From the NCBI GenBank assembly GCA_947462335.1, contig OX381718.1:36734976-36798975 (forward strand): DNA of 64,000 nucleotides. The letters are read 5' to 3'. The notes beneath the pieces are model-generated. The model ran no database searches. It was given only the letters and a program-made list of their open reading frames with translations, and was not told the DNA's origin. Positions 15,124 through 27,326 of this stretch are shown here, piece after piece; within the stretch, counting starts at the first letter, position 1; the number at the start of each line of letters is the position of its first letter. A program made the translations under genes and the position numbers. The stretch is from Harmothoe impar. Lineage: Eukaryota > Annelida > Polychaeta > Phyllodocida > Polynoidae.

Positions 15124-16080
15124 GGGGTGATCCATTAAGTATGTAACACTTTTTTTGGCCATTTTGATGACCCCCCCACCCCCATGTCACACTTTGACAC
15201 ACTTTCCCAAACACCCCCTAGAAATCAAATCTGCTGACACCCCCCCCCTAGTACCATATCATATATAAAAGACCATACACATAATTTATTGTGATAAGCA
15301 GTGCAATAAGGCCTATCATGATATTGAATATAAATTGTAACCCAGGTTTAATACAATTAGATTGGTACTAAAGTGTTGAAAGTATGACATCAGATATCAG
15401 TCAAATCCTTCAAGTCCTCCTAGACAGGAAAATAATGAATTTTATTGACTAGAACCCTTTCAGATTACAACTGTTCAAAGAGGCATTAACAAAAATCACA
15501 CGAGTATCAGTGGCACCCTAGATTTTTGTGGCCTCTATCCATGGATTCTTGTCTGTTTTCACAGGAATATAAGGTGTGCTGGAACTGCTACCTGAGGAAG
15601 GGGCCTCAATTTTATTTCAACATGGCCCTCCAGCTACCCTTTTCCTTGGTGAGGGAGAAAGGTGACCCCTAGTTTAAGCAGATTCTCTGGGGAGTGAGCC
15701 TTGGTAAAAGGCATTTTAGTCAAAAGTGACCTTGATTGCAAGTTATTTTGGTGACCTTTGTTTTGACAAGTTTTGTTGAAATCTCTGAAAAGTGACCCTT
15801 GGTGAGGGAGGTTTTGGTGAAAATTGACCCTTGGTGAGAGGGGTTCTGGTGAAAAGTGATAATTGGTGAGGGGATTCTGGTGAAAAGTGATACTTGGTGA
15901 AGGGACTCTGGTGAAAAGTGATACTTGGTGAAGGGATTCTGGTGAGAAGCAGACCCTTGGGGATGGGGATTCTGGTGAAAAGTGATACTTGGTGAGGGGA
16001 TTCTGGTGAAAAGCGAACCCTTGGTAAGCCATAAAGGGGATCTTGCTCAAAATGTAACCTTGCCAGCTGCACACCCATCT
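15124..16080 (+). mobile_element. partial copy of the GGGGTGATCCATTAAG element
   Basis: Starts GGGGTGATCCATTAAGTATG, followed by C-rich segments naming the same order of motifs (TCACACTTTGACAC, ATCTGCTGACACCC) as the inverted copy at 29304-30538. From 15650 to 16030 it holds about ten degenerate 31-33 bp units around TGGTGAAAAGTGATACTTGG. The second terminal repeat is not found, so it is truncated on the right. The minus-strand ORF of 187 residues across the units is not supported as a gene. Confidence 0.65.
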
Positions 16081-16590
16081 ATATAAAATATACAACCCCC
16101 GGGCACTGCTATCCTTTCCTCTGATGTTGGAAGACCTGTGGTACCCACATACTGTTTCAAGTAGCACAAATGAGATTATGATGCTGCTTATTGGCAATGC
16201 ATATAAACTCGTGCCATTCTTGTGTTATGACTCTTGAAATACACATCTTCATTTTGAAAAAATATTTATGTTTTAAGGGATTTTAGGGTCAATTTAATAG
16301 TCTACGAGTGGACGCCCTAGTCAGTAATTTTGGGCCTATTTCAGAGTCAATTTGATAGTCTATGAGTCGACACTGTTGTCGGAGAGTCGGCGCTGAAGTT
16401 TGCGAGTCAATTTTTGGGTACCGTGTCCATCTTGTGTATACACCTTGTGCTTTTCCAAAGAAATAGACGTGTTACTAGTAAACTTGTGTCATTCTTGAGT
16501 TCTGTTTGGAGGGTAGTCACTACCCAGATAGAAAAACTCATAGTCATAGTTGTAATTATGGACTCTATACTATAGGCAAATATATATGCA

Positions 16591-16742
16591 GGGAGACTAG
16601 CCCAACAGGTTCTTTCAGGGTCCTGAAATAGAACTCAACGATTTGAGGGAAACTATGCTAATTACCTTGCATTAATTGAAAGCCACAAAGTGTATAGCTA
16701 CCTATACTATTCCTATCTAGATTGACGAAAAAGTGAGTAGTG
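16591..16742 (+). repeat. 152-bp dispersed repeat (copy at 32758-32908)
   Basis: From GGGAGACTAGCCCAACAGG to AAAGTGAGTAGTG it matches 32758-32908 at roughly nine in ten positions, same strand. No terminal inverted repeat, tRNA box or tail is visible. The family is unknown. Confidence 0.75.
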
Positions 16743-16764
16743 GTGTCTAATTAGACATCCAACA

Positions 16765-16973
<209 letters not shown>

Positions 16974-17895
16974 CATGGTTGACATTGATCTGATCTCAGA
17001 ATAATTATGTTAAAACAATTAAAATTTTAAAAACATTTGCACCCTTTTTTCTTTATGTGATTGTTAGGTACTCCATCCAGGCAATCAACATAATCAAAAT
17101 GTTTTGCCTGTAGACATTACCAATATTCCTGTAGACTCTAGAGACTCAGCACATTGATCATGGCAAAGTGGCCCAGTTTTAGTTCATATGGTTCATATGG
17201 GATTTGAATAGATTTAATGACCACACAAAAGGTGTACTCAGTCTACAGAAGCAATGATAACAGGTCATACATTCCAGACAAAAGTTATTCAAGTTTCATG
17301 TTCTATGGAAATGCATTGTGTTGAATAGATATTCATTTATAGAAAAAGCATTGCAAATATAGATTGAATTCTATTGAAATGGTAAAGGGAAGATACGATC
17401 AAGATGTATATATTTGAATTAACCCTTAGCACTACATATGAAAAGTATACATATTGTTGATGACAAATCTATCATCTCATTTTAGCATGCACCTTAAGGC
17501 ATGAATTTGACATCAATGTATCGTGTGAATGTGATATTCTGATCAAGATTTTATCACTCATTACATCACATAACGACCACATTGAAACGTATGGATGATA
17601 TCAAATGACTAATGTCCTTTTCCCATTACCATTTAGCTGTAAACAAGACGTCAGTTTCCCGTCAGACAACTATGTAGAGAGAAACGTCATGAAGAGGCCA
17701 TTTTGACATATTAACGTGAATATGAGCACTAAAAGATGTGCTTTTAACATAAGGTCCTACATTTCTATAGTCTAGTGAACGTAGCAAAAAACGGCTATAC
17801 CTTCTTTGTTGCATACGTCTTACATAAGTTAGTCGCATAGTCAACCCTCTTCAAGCATTAATCCAGCAGATTTGAGTTATATAGCCAAGTGACTA

Positions 17896-18787
17896 CACTG
17901 AGAGAAGAAGTAGAATCACTGTAACTCTCAAACGGGAGTCCAGCCCAGATCACTGAGGTAACTCTCCCCAGGACTCTAAAGTGACTCCCTAATATCAGTG
18001 GGACTCTATAATGACTCCTGTCTAAGAGAGTCATAGCTAATTGACTCCCTACCTCGCATTGACGATCGTCTTACAAAGTCATGAACTGGACTCCATATGG
18101 GGGTGTCACAACTCCGTAGGGAATCATGTGTAGCTGACTCCCTTTGACTCCCTAAACTATCCTGACTCTCAAAATTAAACTTTCAATATCTCACTAGTTC
18201 TGAGCTCTTCCACTAGATGGCCTCACAATATAATTTGTAGAGTATTTCTCAGAACAGTGCCTGTCGTAATGGTTTTGAAATTGCCCTCTTCATCTGAACT
18301 CATGCTAATAGTAGGAATGTCTGATAATAAGTACCTGGACTAAAGAAAATACTATTTCATCATGTGAAATAGACCGAAATAAGGTACAGGAGAAGCATAG
18401 ACACCATTTCTGTGGGTAAATGCATTTTCACTGTTTCATTTATACATGAATTATAAGCTTGATGGCTGAGATCAAGTAAATAAAATCTCTGATTTCTCCC
18501 ACCATTCAGATTGATGTAAATGATGAAACAAGGGAGAAGGGAGCTGTTAAGATGTCATTGGAACAACCATATTGACTCCCTACAATAATAGTGTCAAACA
18601 GATTTGACTCCCGTTTTTTATGGTGTCGCCCCATTTTGACTCCTGTTTGACTCTATGCAAAGGGAGTCAATACACTTAGACTCCCCAATGATAGGGAGTC
18701 ACTTTAGAGTCGTGGGGAGAGTTACCTCAGTGATTGGCGCCAGACTCCCATTTGAGAGTCACTGTGATTCTACTTCTTTTCTCTGTG
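17896..18787. mobile_element. TIR element rich in GACTCCC motifs, 892 bp
   Basis: Terminal inverted repeats of about 95 bp: CACTGAGAGAAGAAGTAG at the left and CACAGAGAAAAGAAGTAG inverted at the right. Both run through AATCACTGAGGTAACTCTCC and GACTCTAAAGTGACTCCCT. The flanks are TA on both sides, a likely TA target duplication. Many further GACTCC/GGAGTC motifs lie inside. No transposase, so non-autonomous. The superfamily is unresolved. Confidence 0.8.
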
Positions 18788-18859
18788 TATGAATTTAATG
18801 CTTTCATGCTCTAATGCAAGTAGCCACCAGGACTGAAACTCAGTGAAAGATTTTGTCAC

Positions 18860-19550
18860 TCACGAAAAGGCAGAACAACAAGGGAAATTTAAGTCCTGAA
18901 GGCAGGACAAGGTTCAGCGGGGCAGAGCAAGGCAGTAACATGTACAAGTTAAATTTCTGATAGAGGCAGGGCATACAAGAGCAAGACAGGGTAGGCTAAT
19001 GACATATTCAGTCAGTATCAGAGCAAGGCAAGATGGATCACAGCAAGGTGGGGGTAAATGAAGTACTTATGTGAGTGTATGGCAGGGTAAAGCAAGGTAA
19101 GGTAAAGCAATAAAGAGCAGTGAACAAATATTAGGTCAGGACAGATAGGGCAGGGCAGAACAGAGCAAAAAAAGCCTAGGTAAATAAGGAAATACATGAA
19201 GGCAGAGAAGAGCACAATAGGGCAGAGAAAGGTAAGAGACACATACATAAGAGAATAAACATTAAGTACAATGCAGATAAGAACAATGTACAGAAGTACA
19301 GGGCAGAGCAAGGCAGAGTAGAGCAATGCAAGATAGATCAGGGCAGAGCTAGGCAGATTAAGGTACAGTAAAGCACTGCAAAGAAGAGAAAGGCAGAGCA
19401 AAGTATATCAGGGAAGATCAAGACAGAGTAAGGCAGGGCAGAGCAATGTGGAGTAGAGCAGGGCAAGGCAAGACGGAAAAGAGTAATGTAGAGTAGAGTA
19501 GAACAAGGCAGAGTAAGTCAGAGCAAAACATAACAGAACAGAGTAGATTT
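18860..19550. repeat. degenerate purine-rich tandem repeat
   Basis: About 690 bp in which the + strand is mostly A and G, built from imperfect 10-11 bp units close to GGCAGAGCAAG. The minus-strand ORF at 19018-19401 (Leu/Ser/Tyr-rich) is a by-product of the composition. Confidence 0.7.
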
Positions 19551-19582
19551 CCTTTTACTTATATCCTAAGCACAACCATAGC

Positions 19583-19795
19583 GTACTGATGTGGGGTGTA
19601 AAAACGGCCCTCCAAACGCCAGTGCTTTCTGTCAGAGGACCCCCAGAACGTACTGATGTGGGGTGTAAAAATGGCCCTCCAAACGCCAGTGCTTTATGCC
19701 AGGGGTCCCCCAGAACGTACTGATGTGGGGTGTAAAAAGGGCCCCCCAGAAGCCAGGGATTTGGATAGATGATGGCCCCAAACGCCAGTGCTTTT
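19583..19795 (+). repeat. 67-bp tandem repeat, left member of an inverted pair
   Basis: About three units starting GTACTGATGTGGGGTGTAAA at 19583, 19650 and 19717. Each contains CAAACGCCAGTGCTTT and CCCCCAGAAC. The reverse complement forms the array at 25440-25605. Confidence 0.85.
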
Positions 19796-20236
19796 CACAT
19801 ACTTCAAGCCTTTCAATGCAATCTATAAGGCCTAGATTATATTATATTGTTGCTATTTCTTTTATAATGTAAATGCATGATAAAAGGTTCAATGACTACT
19901 GCCTTCATATACTTCATTATGTAATGCTTGATTAGAAGTAATTAACCTTGAAAATCGATAATATCCTAATTTTGCAATATTTGAAATAACATGGTAAATA
20001 TAGTAGTAAATCTTGGGATGATATAATAGCTCAATTCAAATTATTTTGAGTTGTTAGTATGGTTGATTGCTTCTAGTTGAGTATTATCTCAAGATTGCAT
20101 CAGTTATATCATATGATATCATGAATTTCATGCTAATTAGCATTTTTTCCCAATACACATTAGCAGGACTTGGCACTCCTGCCTGTGATATGCATAAGAT
20201 AGCATTAAAACGTTTTTATACGTTTTTTATACTAAA

Positions 20237-20805
20237 ACTTGGAAGTGAAACATTTTAGAACGTTATGGCAGTAGGGAACCTACTGTACTATTATACTACA
20301 ACTTGGAAGTAAAACGTTTTAGAACGTTATGGCAGTAGGGAATCTACTTTACTCTTATACTATAACTTTGAAGTAAAACGTTTTAGAACGTTATGGCAGT
20401 AGGGAATCTACTTTACTCTTATACTACAGCTTGGAAGTAAAACGTTTTAGAACGTTATGGCAGGAGGGAATCTACTTTACTCTTTTACTACAACTTGAAA
20501 GTAAAACGTTTTAGAATGTTGTGGCAGGAGGGCATAGGGTAAACTGAACTAAAGGTAACCACAAACCATGAGATGTCCACCTTAATTTTGTAGTCATTCA
20601 TGCATGATAAGTCCTGTCTTGTGTATCATAGTACACTTTAAGTGTTACTCTTTCCAGCAAAGGACATATAAAGACAATACCATAGATAAATAACTACGAA
20701 ATTAAGGTGGATATCTCATGGTACATGGTTACCTTTAGGTCAGTATACCCTATACAGTGATCCTATGCTACAACTTGAAAGTAAAACAGTTTAGCATGTT
20801 CTGCC
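20237..20805 (+). repeat. 64-bp AACGTT tandem repeat, interrupted by a MITE
   Basis: About five units of ACTTGGAAGTAAAACG then TTTTAGAACGTTATGGCAG, running 20237-20530 and resuming at 20765-20805 after the insertion at 20537-20750. The AACGTTTT motif recurs on the far side of the block near 24.6-25.3 kb. Confidence 0.8.
20537..20750. mobile_element. MITE-like TIR element, 214 bp
   Basis: Inverted ends GGGTAAACTGAACTAAAGG and GGGTATACTGACCTAAAGG continue through GTAACCA and GAGATRTCCACCTTAATTT. TA flanks both sides. It is inserted in the 64-bp array, so it is younger than the array. Confidence 0.8.
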
Positions 20806-21977
20806 GATCTCGGTCCTGCCGATCTGGTACCATGTGACGTTATCTTGCTCCATGTGATGTTATCTATAGATCTTCCCACCATATATGGGACTCAAAACTT
20901 AAAGTTTCCCCTGTATGTTTTGAAGAGTAATTGATAATTTCGCAACCCCTGAACCTACAATAGTGATCCAAATATCAGGTTAAAGCTAAGATAAAAGGCT
21001 AAATAATTGTGGCGTTGTCACTTTCATATTTTGAAAATCATGTGACCGGTTGCCATGGAAACCATGAACATTTTTTTATGAAATTCGGGATTTTTATCTA
21101 CCTGTCACCACTCTGACAGCCATTACAGGAAAACTGTTCACAGTGTGGACATGGGAAGTCAACAGGATGGGTAAAACTAAATTCCGCTTCTTTTCAATCT
21201 ATTTTGATAACTCTAGCACCCTTACTTTGGAAAATATGAGCCTTTAAAGAGATTCTCAGAATGAGGCAAACAGGCTTTATGCTTGCCGTTGGACAGAATA
21301 TGGCAGAATCTCCAGAACAGTTATGCTCTGAGACTCGAAAGTCAATGCAAATCCAAGCTAGTAGTTAGAGCTACAATCCTAAAGGTGGGGGGGGGGGGAC
21401 TAGTTGGGATGCTAGGGAGTTAATATTAGCAGTCAAAATAAAGTTTTTGTCATCCCGCTGTGTTCTACTCTAGGGAATTTGACCATTATGTCTCCCAAAC
21501 AGGCTTTCAAGAGTAAAATAAGTGGTGCTTTCTTGCAAAAAGTGTTAAAAGATAGGTAACAAATTGTTACATTCTGCCTCATAACTCAAGCAATATACGC
21601 CCATTTTCTCAACTTAAAACAGTTTTGGAAACCCAAGACAGTCTGCTTACCAATGAATAATAATTACAAACTCTGTGTTTGATACTAATGATCTTGATGT
21701 TCTGTCTCAGACACATATGATGCTTTAGAAAGTTGAAAATCCGACAGCATATAGGCCTGTGTAGGTCAAAGTACCCCCAATTTCAAACTGTTTCACTCAC
21801 CCACTTAGTTGTAAAAATCAGAAATTGTCCTCATTTTCCATTGATTATGCTTAATAATGCTGTGCAGGGCCTCTACTGTATGATCAAAAATGAAAAGACT
21901 GGCAAAAACACATTAAAACTCATAATTTCCATCCCTGAATACACCTCAATTGTTGAGTCCCATATATGGTGGGAACA

Positions 21978-22085
21978 TCTAGTACCATGTGACGTTACCT
22001 AGTACCATGTGAAGTTATCTAGTACCATGTGACGTTATCTAGTACCATGTGACATTATCTTGTACATGTGACATTATCTTGTACT
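21978..22085 (+). repeat. 20-bp repeat CTAGTACCATGTGACGTTAT
   Basis: Four to five units, the later ones shortened or with CATTATC, directly ahead of the 29-30 bp array, with which it shares CCATGTGAC. Single related units occur at 20828-20870 and 22310-22360. Confidence 0.75.
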
Positions 22086-22099
22086 GGGCTCCATGATAC

Positions 22100-24545
22100 T
22101 AGAGTAAGACTAGACCATGTGACATAGGGGTACATGATTCCAGACACGTGACATGGGGGTACATGGTCCCAGACATGTGACACGGGGGTACATGGTCCAA
22201 TACATGTAACATATGGGGGGAGGGATGTCATTGATACCCCCAGAATCGATACATTGGCATTTTCTAAATTCTGATAATCAACTCGACAAAGTCTTCATAT
22301 GGATTTAGCACTATGTGACGTTATCTTGTACCATGTGACATTATCTAGAACCATGTGACATGGGGGTACATGGTACTAGACCACGTGACATGGGGGTACA
22401 TGGTTCCAGACATGTGACATGGGGGTACATGGTACTAGACCATGTGACATGGGGGTACATGGTCCCAGACCTGTGACATGGGGGTACATGGTACTAGACC
22501 ACGTGACATGGGGGTAAATGGTCCCAGACATGTGACATGGGGGTACATGGTACTAGACCACGTGACATGGGGGTAAATGATCCCAGACCTGTGACATGGG
22601 GGTACATGGTACTAGACCACGTGACATGGGGGTACATGGTACTAGACCACATGACATGGGGGTAAATGATCCCAGACCTGTGACATGGGGGTACATGGTA
22701 CTAGACCACGTGACATGGGGGATAATGGTCCCAGACATGTGACATGGGGGTACATGGTCCCAGACATGTGACATGGGGGTACATGGTACTAGACCACGTG
22801 ACATGGGGGTAAATGGTCCCAGACATGTGACATGGGGGTACATGGTCCCAGACCTGTGACATGGGGGTACATGGTACTAGACCACGTGACATGGGGGTAA
22901 ATGGTCCCAGACATGTGACATTGGGGTACATGGTCCCAGACATGTGACATGGGGGTACATGGTACTAGACCACGTGACATGGGGGTACATGGTACTAGAC
23001 CACATGACATGGGGGTAAATGGTCCCAGACATGTGACATGGGGGTACATGGTCCCAGACCTGTGACATGGGGGTACATGGTACTAGACCACGTGACATGG
23101 GGGTACATGGTACTAGACCACGTGACATGGGGGTAAATGGTCCCAGACATGTGACATGGGGGTACATGGTACTAGACCACGTGACATGGGGGTAAATGAT
23201 CCCAGACCTGTGACATGGGGGTACATGGTACTAGAGCACGTGACATGGGGGTAAATGGTCCCAGACATGTGACATGGGGGTACATGGTCCCAGACATGTG
23301 ACATGGGGGTACATGGTACTAGACCACGTGACATGGGGGTAAATGGTCCCAGACATGTGACATTGGGGTACATGGTCCCAGACATGTGACATGGGGGTAC
23401 ATGGTACTAGACCACGTGACATGGGGGTACATGGTCCCAGACCTGTGACATGGGGGTACATGGTACTAGACCACATGACATGGGGGTAAATGGTCCCAGA
23501 CATGTGACATGGGGGTATATGGTCCCAGACCTGTGACATGGGGGTACATGGTACTAGACCACGTGACATGGGGGTAAATGGTCCCAGACATGTGACATGG
23601 GGGTACATGGTACTAGACCACGTGACATGGGGGTAAATGATCCCAGACCTGTGACATGGGGGTACATGGTACTAGACCACGTGACATGGGGGTACATGGT
23701 ACTAGACCACATGACATGGGGGTAAATGATCCCAGACCTGTGACATGGGGGTACATGGTACTAGACCACGTGACATGGGGGATAATGGTCCCAGACATGT
23801 GACATGGGGGTACATGGTCCCAGACATGTGACATGGGGGTACATGGTACTAGACCACGTGACATGGGGGTAAATGGTCCCAGACATGTGACATGGGGGTA
23901 CATGGTCCCAGACCTGTGACATGGGGGTACATGGTACTAGACCACGTGACATGGGGGTAAATGGTCCCAGACATGTGACATTGGGGTACATGGTCCCAGA
24001 CATGTGACATGGGGGTACATGGTACTAGACCACGTGACATGGGGGTACATGGTCCCAGACCTGTGACATGGGGGTACATGGTACTAGACCATGTGACATG
24101 GGGGTAAATGGTCCCAGACATGTGACATGGGGGTACATGGTCCCAGACCTGTGACATGGGGGTACATGGTACTAGACCACGTGACATGGGGGTAAATGGT
24201 CCCAGACATGTGACATTGGGGTACATGGTCCCAGACATGTGACATGGGGGTACATGGTACTAGACCACGTGACATGGGGGTACATGGTCCCAGACCTGTG
24301 ACATGGGGGTACATGGTACTAGACCATGTGACATGGGGGTAAATGGTCCCAGACATGTGACATGGGGGTACATGGTCCCAGACCTGTGATATGGGGGTAC
24401 ATGGTACTAGACCATGTGACATGGGGGTACATGGTCCCAGACCTGTGACATGGGGGTACATGGTACTAGACCACATGACATGGGGGTAAATGATCCCAGA
24501 CATGTGACATGGGGGTACATGGTACTAGACCACGTGACATGGGGG
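22100..24545 (+). repeat. 29/30-bp minisatellite with E-box hexamers and higher-order structure
   Basis: Two unit types intermix: a 29-mer (ACATGGGGGTACATGG then TCCCAGACATGTG) and a 30-mer (same start, then TACTAGACCACGTG). The array is dense from 22360 to 24545, with scattered units from 22100. At least 70 units are present. Positions about 22440-22995 are repeated almost exactly at 23500-24055 (offset 1,060 bp), including rare variants such as GGGGGATAATGG. Each unit brings CACGTG, CATGTG or CCTGTG. All minus-strand ORFs across it (VTCLGPFTPMS-type repeats) are artefacts of stop-free repeats. Confidence 0.95.
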
Positions 24546-24550
24546 AACAT

Positions 24551-25430
24551 TTGGAACCTATATCAGACCAGATGATGGACATCTAGTTTGTTTCATACCA
24601 GAAGTGCCAAAACGTTTTTAAACGTTTTTGAACGTTTTGTCATTGCAACCATGCTGCCGTAGTGGGTCTATGTGTATTTAGAACCTACATCAGACCAGAT
24701 AATTGATATCTACTTTGTTTCATAACAAATAATCTATATCAAATAAAGAGGGAAACCAGTCCTTGAATACACATCATTATGTTCTGGGAGCTTTATAGAG
24801 AGTTTTATGACAGAACTATCTAAGTGTATGAAAACGTTTTGGTTTGGGTACATTTTGGTTTGGCAACCATGTTGCCATAGTGTACTCAAGCGTATTTGGA
24901 ACCTATATCAGACCAGAGGATGGACATCTAGTTTGTTTCATACCAGAAGTGCCAAAACGTTTTTAAACGTTTTTAAATGTTTTGTCATTGCAACCATGCT
25001 GCCGTAGTGGGTCTATGTGTATTTAGAACCTACATCAGACCAGATAATTGATATCTACTTTGTTTCATAACAAATAATCTATATCAAATAAAGAGGGAAA
25101 TCAGTCCTCGAATACACATCATTACGTTCTGGGAGTTTTATAGAGAGTTTTATAACAGAACTATCTAAGTGTATTAAAACGTTTTGGTTTTACAACTAGA
25201 CCTACCATAGTAGGGTAATGTGTAATAGGGTTTTATCACACCAAATAAATGTGAATTTGCTATAAAACTGCCAGAACGTTATAATGAGTTTTGCTTTTGA
25301 AGCTAGACTTACCAGAGTGGGACAATGTGTATTAGGCATCACAATTTACATTGAATAAAGAGGGAAATCAGTCCTTGAATACACATCATTACTCTCTGGT
25401 AGCCAAAAACTTGAAAAATCCATTACACAT
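24551..25430 (+). repeat. 345-bp tandem duplication
   Basis: Unit 1 (24551-24895) and unit 2 (24896-25240) share ATATCAGACCAGA, CCAAAACGTTTTTAAACG, ATAAAGAGGGAAA and CAGTCCT. A third, shorter fragment follows near 25349-25395 (ATAAAGAGGGAAATCAGTCC). Confidence 0.8.
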
Positions 25431-25439
25431 ATTACGTTC

Positions 25440-25605
25440 TGGCAGCCCTGTTACAGAAAGCACTGGCATTTAGACCCCCATTTTTACACCCCACATCAGT
25501 ACGCTCTGGGGGCCCCTGACATAAAGCACTGGCGTTTTGAGGGCCATTTTTACACCCCACATCAGTACGCTCTGGGGGTCCCCTGACATAAAGCACTGGC
25601 GCTCC
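25440..25605 (-). repeat. 66-bp tandem repeat, right member of an inverted pair
   Basis: About 2.4 units of TTTTTACACCCCACATCAGT then ACGCTCTGGGGG and CTGACATAAAGCACTGGCG, the reverse complement of the array at 19583-19795. Confidence 0.85.
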
Positions 25606-26997
25606 TAAGGATATGTGACTAATCAATGTAGTCATCTGACAATGGGGGTCAAAACATGATGGTATAGTCCCTACTGACTCTGTACAAGGCACCACCCCAG
25701 ACTATCTAATCCATCTCTTACATTAGCTGGTTATATAACCTACGCTGGGGCCCTGTACCTCTCCTTGTCTCAGTGTCCTGGTCACCACAGACGCTCAAGG
25801 TGTCAGGTTCCACGTCCCAGGCTGGGAGCCTCTCAGAGGGTATTGCCTTAAGTTCTATTATCAGTGAAGAGACTCAACTTTACAATGACGCTGGTAGAAG
25901 AGTCATAATATATTGACACTGACAATTTCTTCAATGTGATTTGGCTGGTTACATATACACTACTATATCGGATGCCCCTTCTCGGAGCTCCGCGACCAGC
26001 CTGTCTCTTGCCGTCCTCCCCTCCCTCGCCTGCCTCTTGTCTCCCCCTCCTCCCTACTCCCTGCCAGACCTTTCTTGACGTCATCCAGTTGTGGTGACGG
26101 TTGAGGTAGGGCCAGCATCAAGCCATATTCCTCCATAGCCAAGCTGTGGACCGTGAACACCTCTAGTTGGGATGAAGGACAGACCGGTGTCTGAGCATTA
26201 CCCGAGGGGGGCACTCCCTATCTTTACTATAGTAATTAGTAACCATGTGCGAACACCTCTAATGCTGGACCCTTGGTATCATGAGAAAAAAGAACGCAAT
26301 TTACATGGGGGAATTGAATAACGATGTATATATTTACAGGTAAATCCTGATCAAAAATACGTTCTTGTATACTGTAAACCAACAGTAAATTCTACTGACC
26401 TTGTTCACTAATACCATAGAATAATGTTAAAAAGAAGCTGATTAAATCCCTTGCAAGGACCTACTTGAAACTTATAATCTCCTCCGCTCAAGGCCCAGTT
26501 CTGTTGTTCGCAGGTGGCTTGGATACAGTCTTTTCCCTACATCTGTTGATATAACATCTGGTGACATAAGCTCACTAAACCAGTGCCGTCAGACTAAGGT
26601 GACCCTGCCCACACCTGTAAAGCCACCACTGCCTAACATATGGCACAAAAACGATTTTATGACACACAACACTACAGATTAAATAATTTAATATTTGATA
26701 TCTTGCTTCATTATACTAATTTCCATGTACATATAATCCTAAACATATACTGCTCAGCCTATTTTACTTCTAACCATGAACGTATTAACGAGGACTTGGG
26801 GCAGTTAAGATACCGTAGTTAATCCATCCAATCTCTCTGTGACTTTCCATGAAATTATCCCCTTTTCTACATCATGGCCTAAAATGTGACCTCTAGTTAG
26901 GACCCCCAATAACATTTCCGTTGAATTTGTCTTCACGCGATCCTGAGGGAGTGCCCCCCCCCCCTCTCCTCTTAAACCTCCACCCCTGTAAATGACA
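25606..26997. other. DNA upstream of the CA gene, no gene recognised
   Basis: The interval between the tandem-repeat block and the G-rich tract. It includes a C/T-rich stretch at 25975-26065. A segment at 25770-25800 (CTCAGTGTCCTGGTCACCAC) recurs with changes at 30610-30640. Confidence 0.5.
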
Positions 26998-27115
26998 TGG
27001 GGAGGGGGGGAGGGGGGGAGGGGATGAGGGCGGGGGGTCTGCGGAGGGGGGGGGGTTGCTGGGGGGCGGGGTCTGCTGGGTGGGGGGGGGGGGGTCTGCT
27101 GGGGGGAGGGGTTTT
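26998..27115. promoter_or_regulatory. G-run-rich tract upstream of CA exon 1
   Basis: About 120 bp on the + strand made of many runs of three or more G, with a loose repeat of GGGTCTGCTGG units. It ends about 210 bp before the CA start codon. The density of G-runs is high enough for G-quadruplexes on the non-template strand. No TATA box is obvious nearer the start. A promoter role is inferred only from position, and simple-repeat expansion is the alternative. Confidence 0.4.
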
Positions 27116-27326
27116 CAATACTTCCAAGGTCGTGAGGGTGGGTGGGAGGGAGGGCTCGTCATGTGACCCTTGAAGAGGTGGAGGGGGCTGGGTGAGCCCT
27201 ATAGTCAGGTGTGTCCCCCATCAGAACCAGACAGCAGCAGGTCCCCGCAGCGACAACTCACTGCCTCTGACAGACCCTCACCAGACGCACCCCTTAACTC
27301 CCTGCAACTGTGCAACACCGTTCACC

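Noticed and set aside
15634..16197. 187-residue minus-strand ORF with a signal-like N-terminus and HQN/SPES repeats
   Set aside because: It runs through degenerate repeats of a transposable element; the inverted copy at 29.6 kb does not keep the frame.
22553..24503. Series of 80-139 residue minus-strand ORFs with VTCLGPFTPMS-like repeats
   Set aside because: They follow the 29/30-bp minisatellite, shift with each unit-length change, and have no start context or splice support.
22100..24545. CRISPR-like array
   Set aside because: Units are contiguous with no unique spacers, and the window is plainly eukaryotic.
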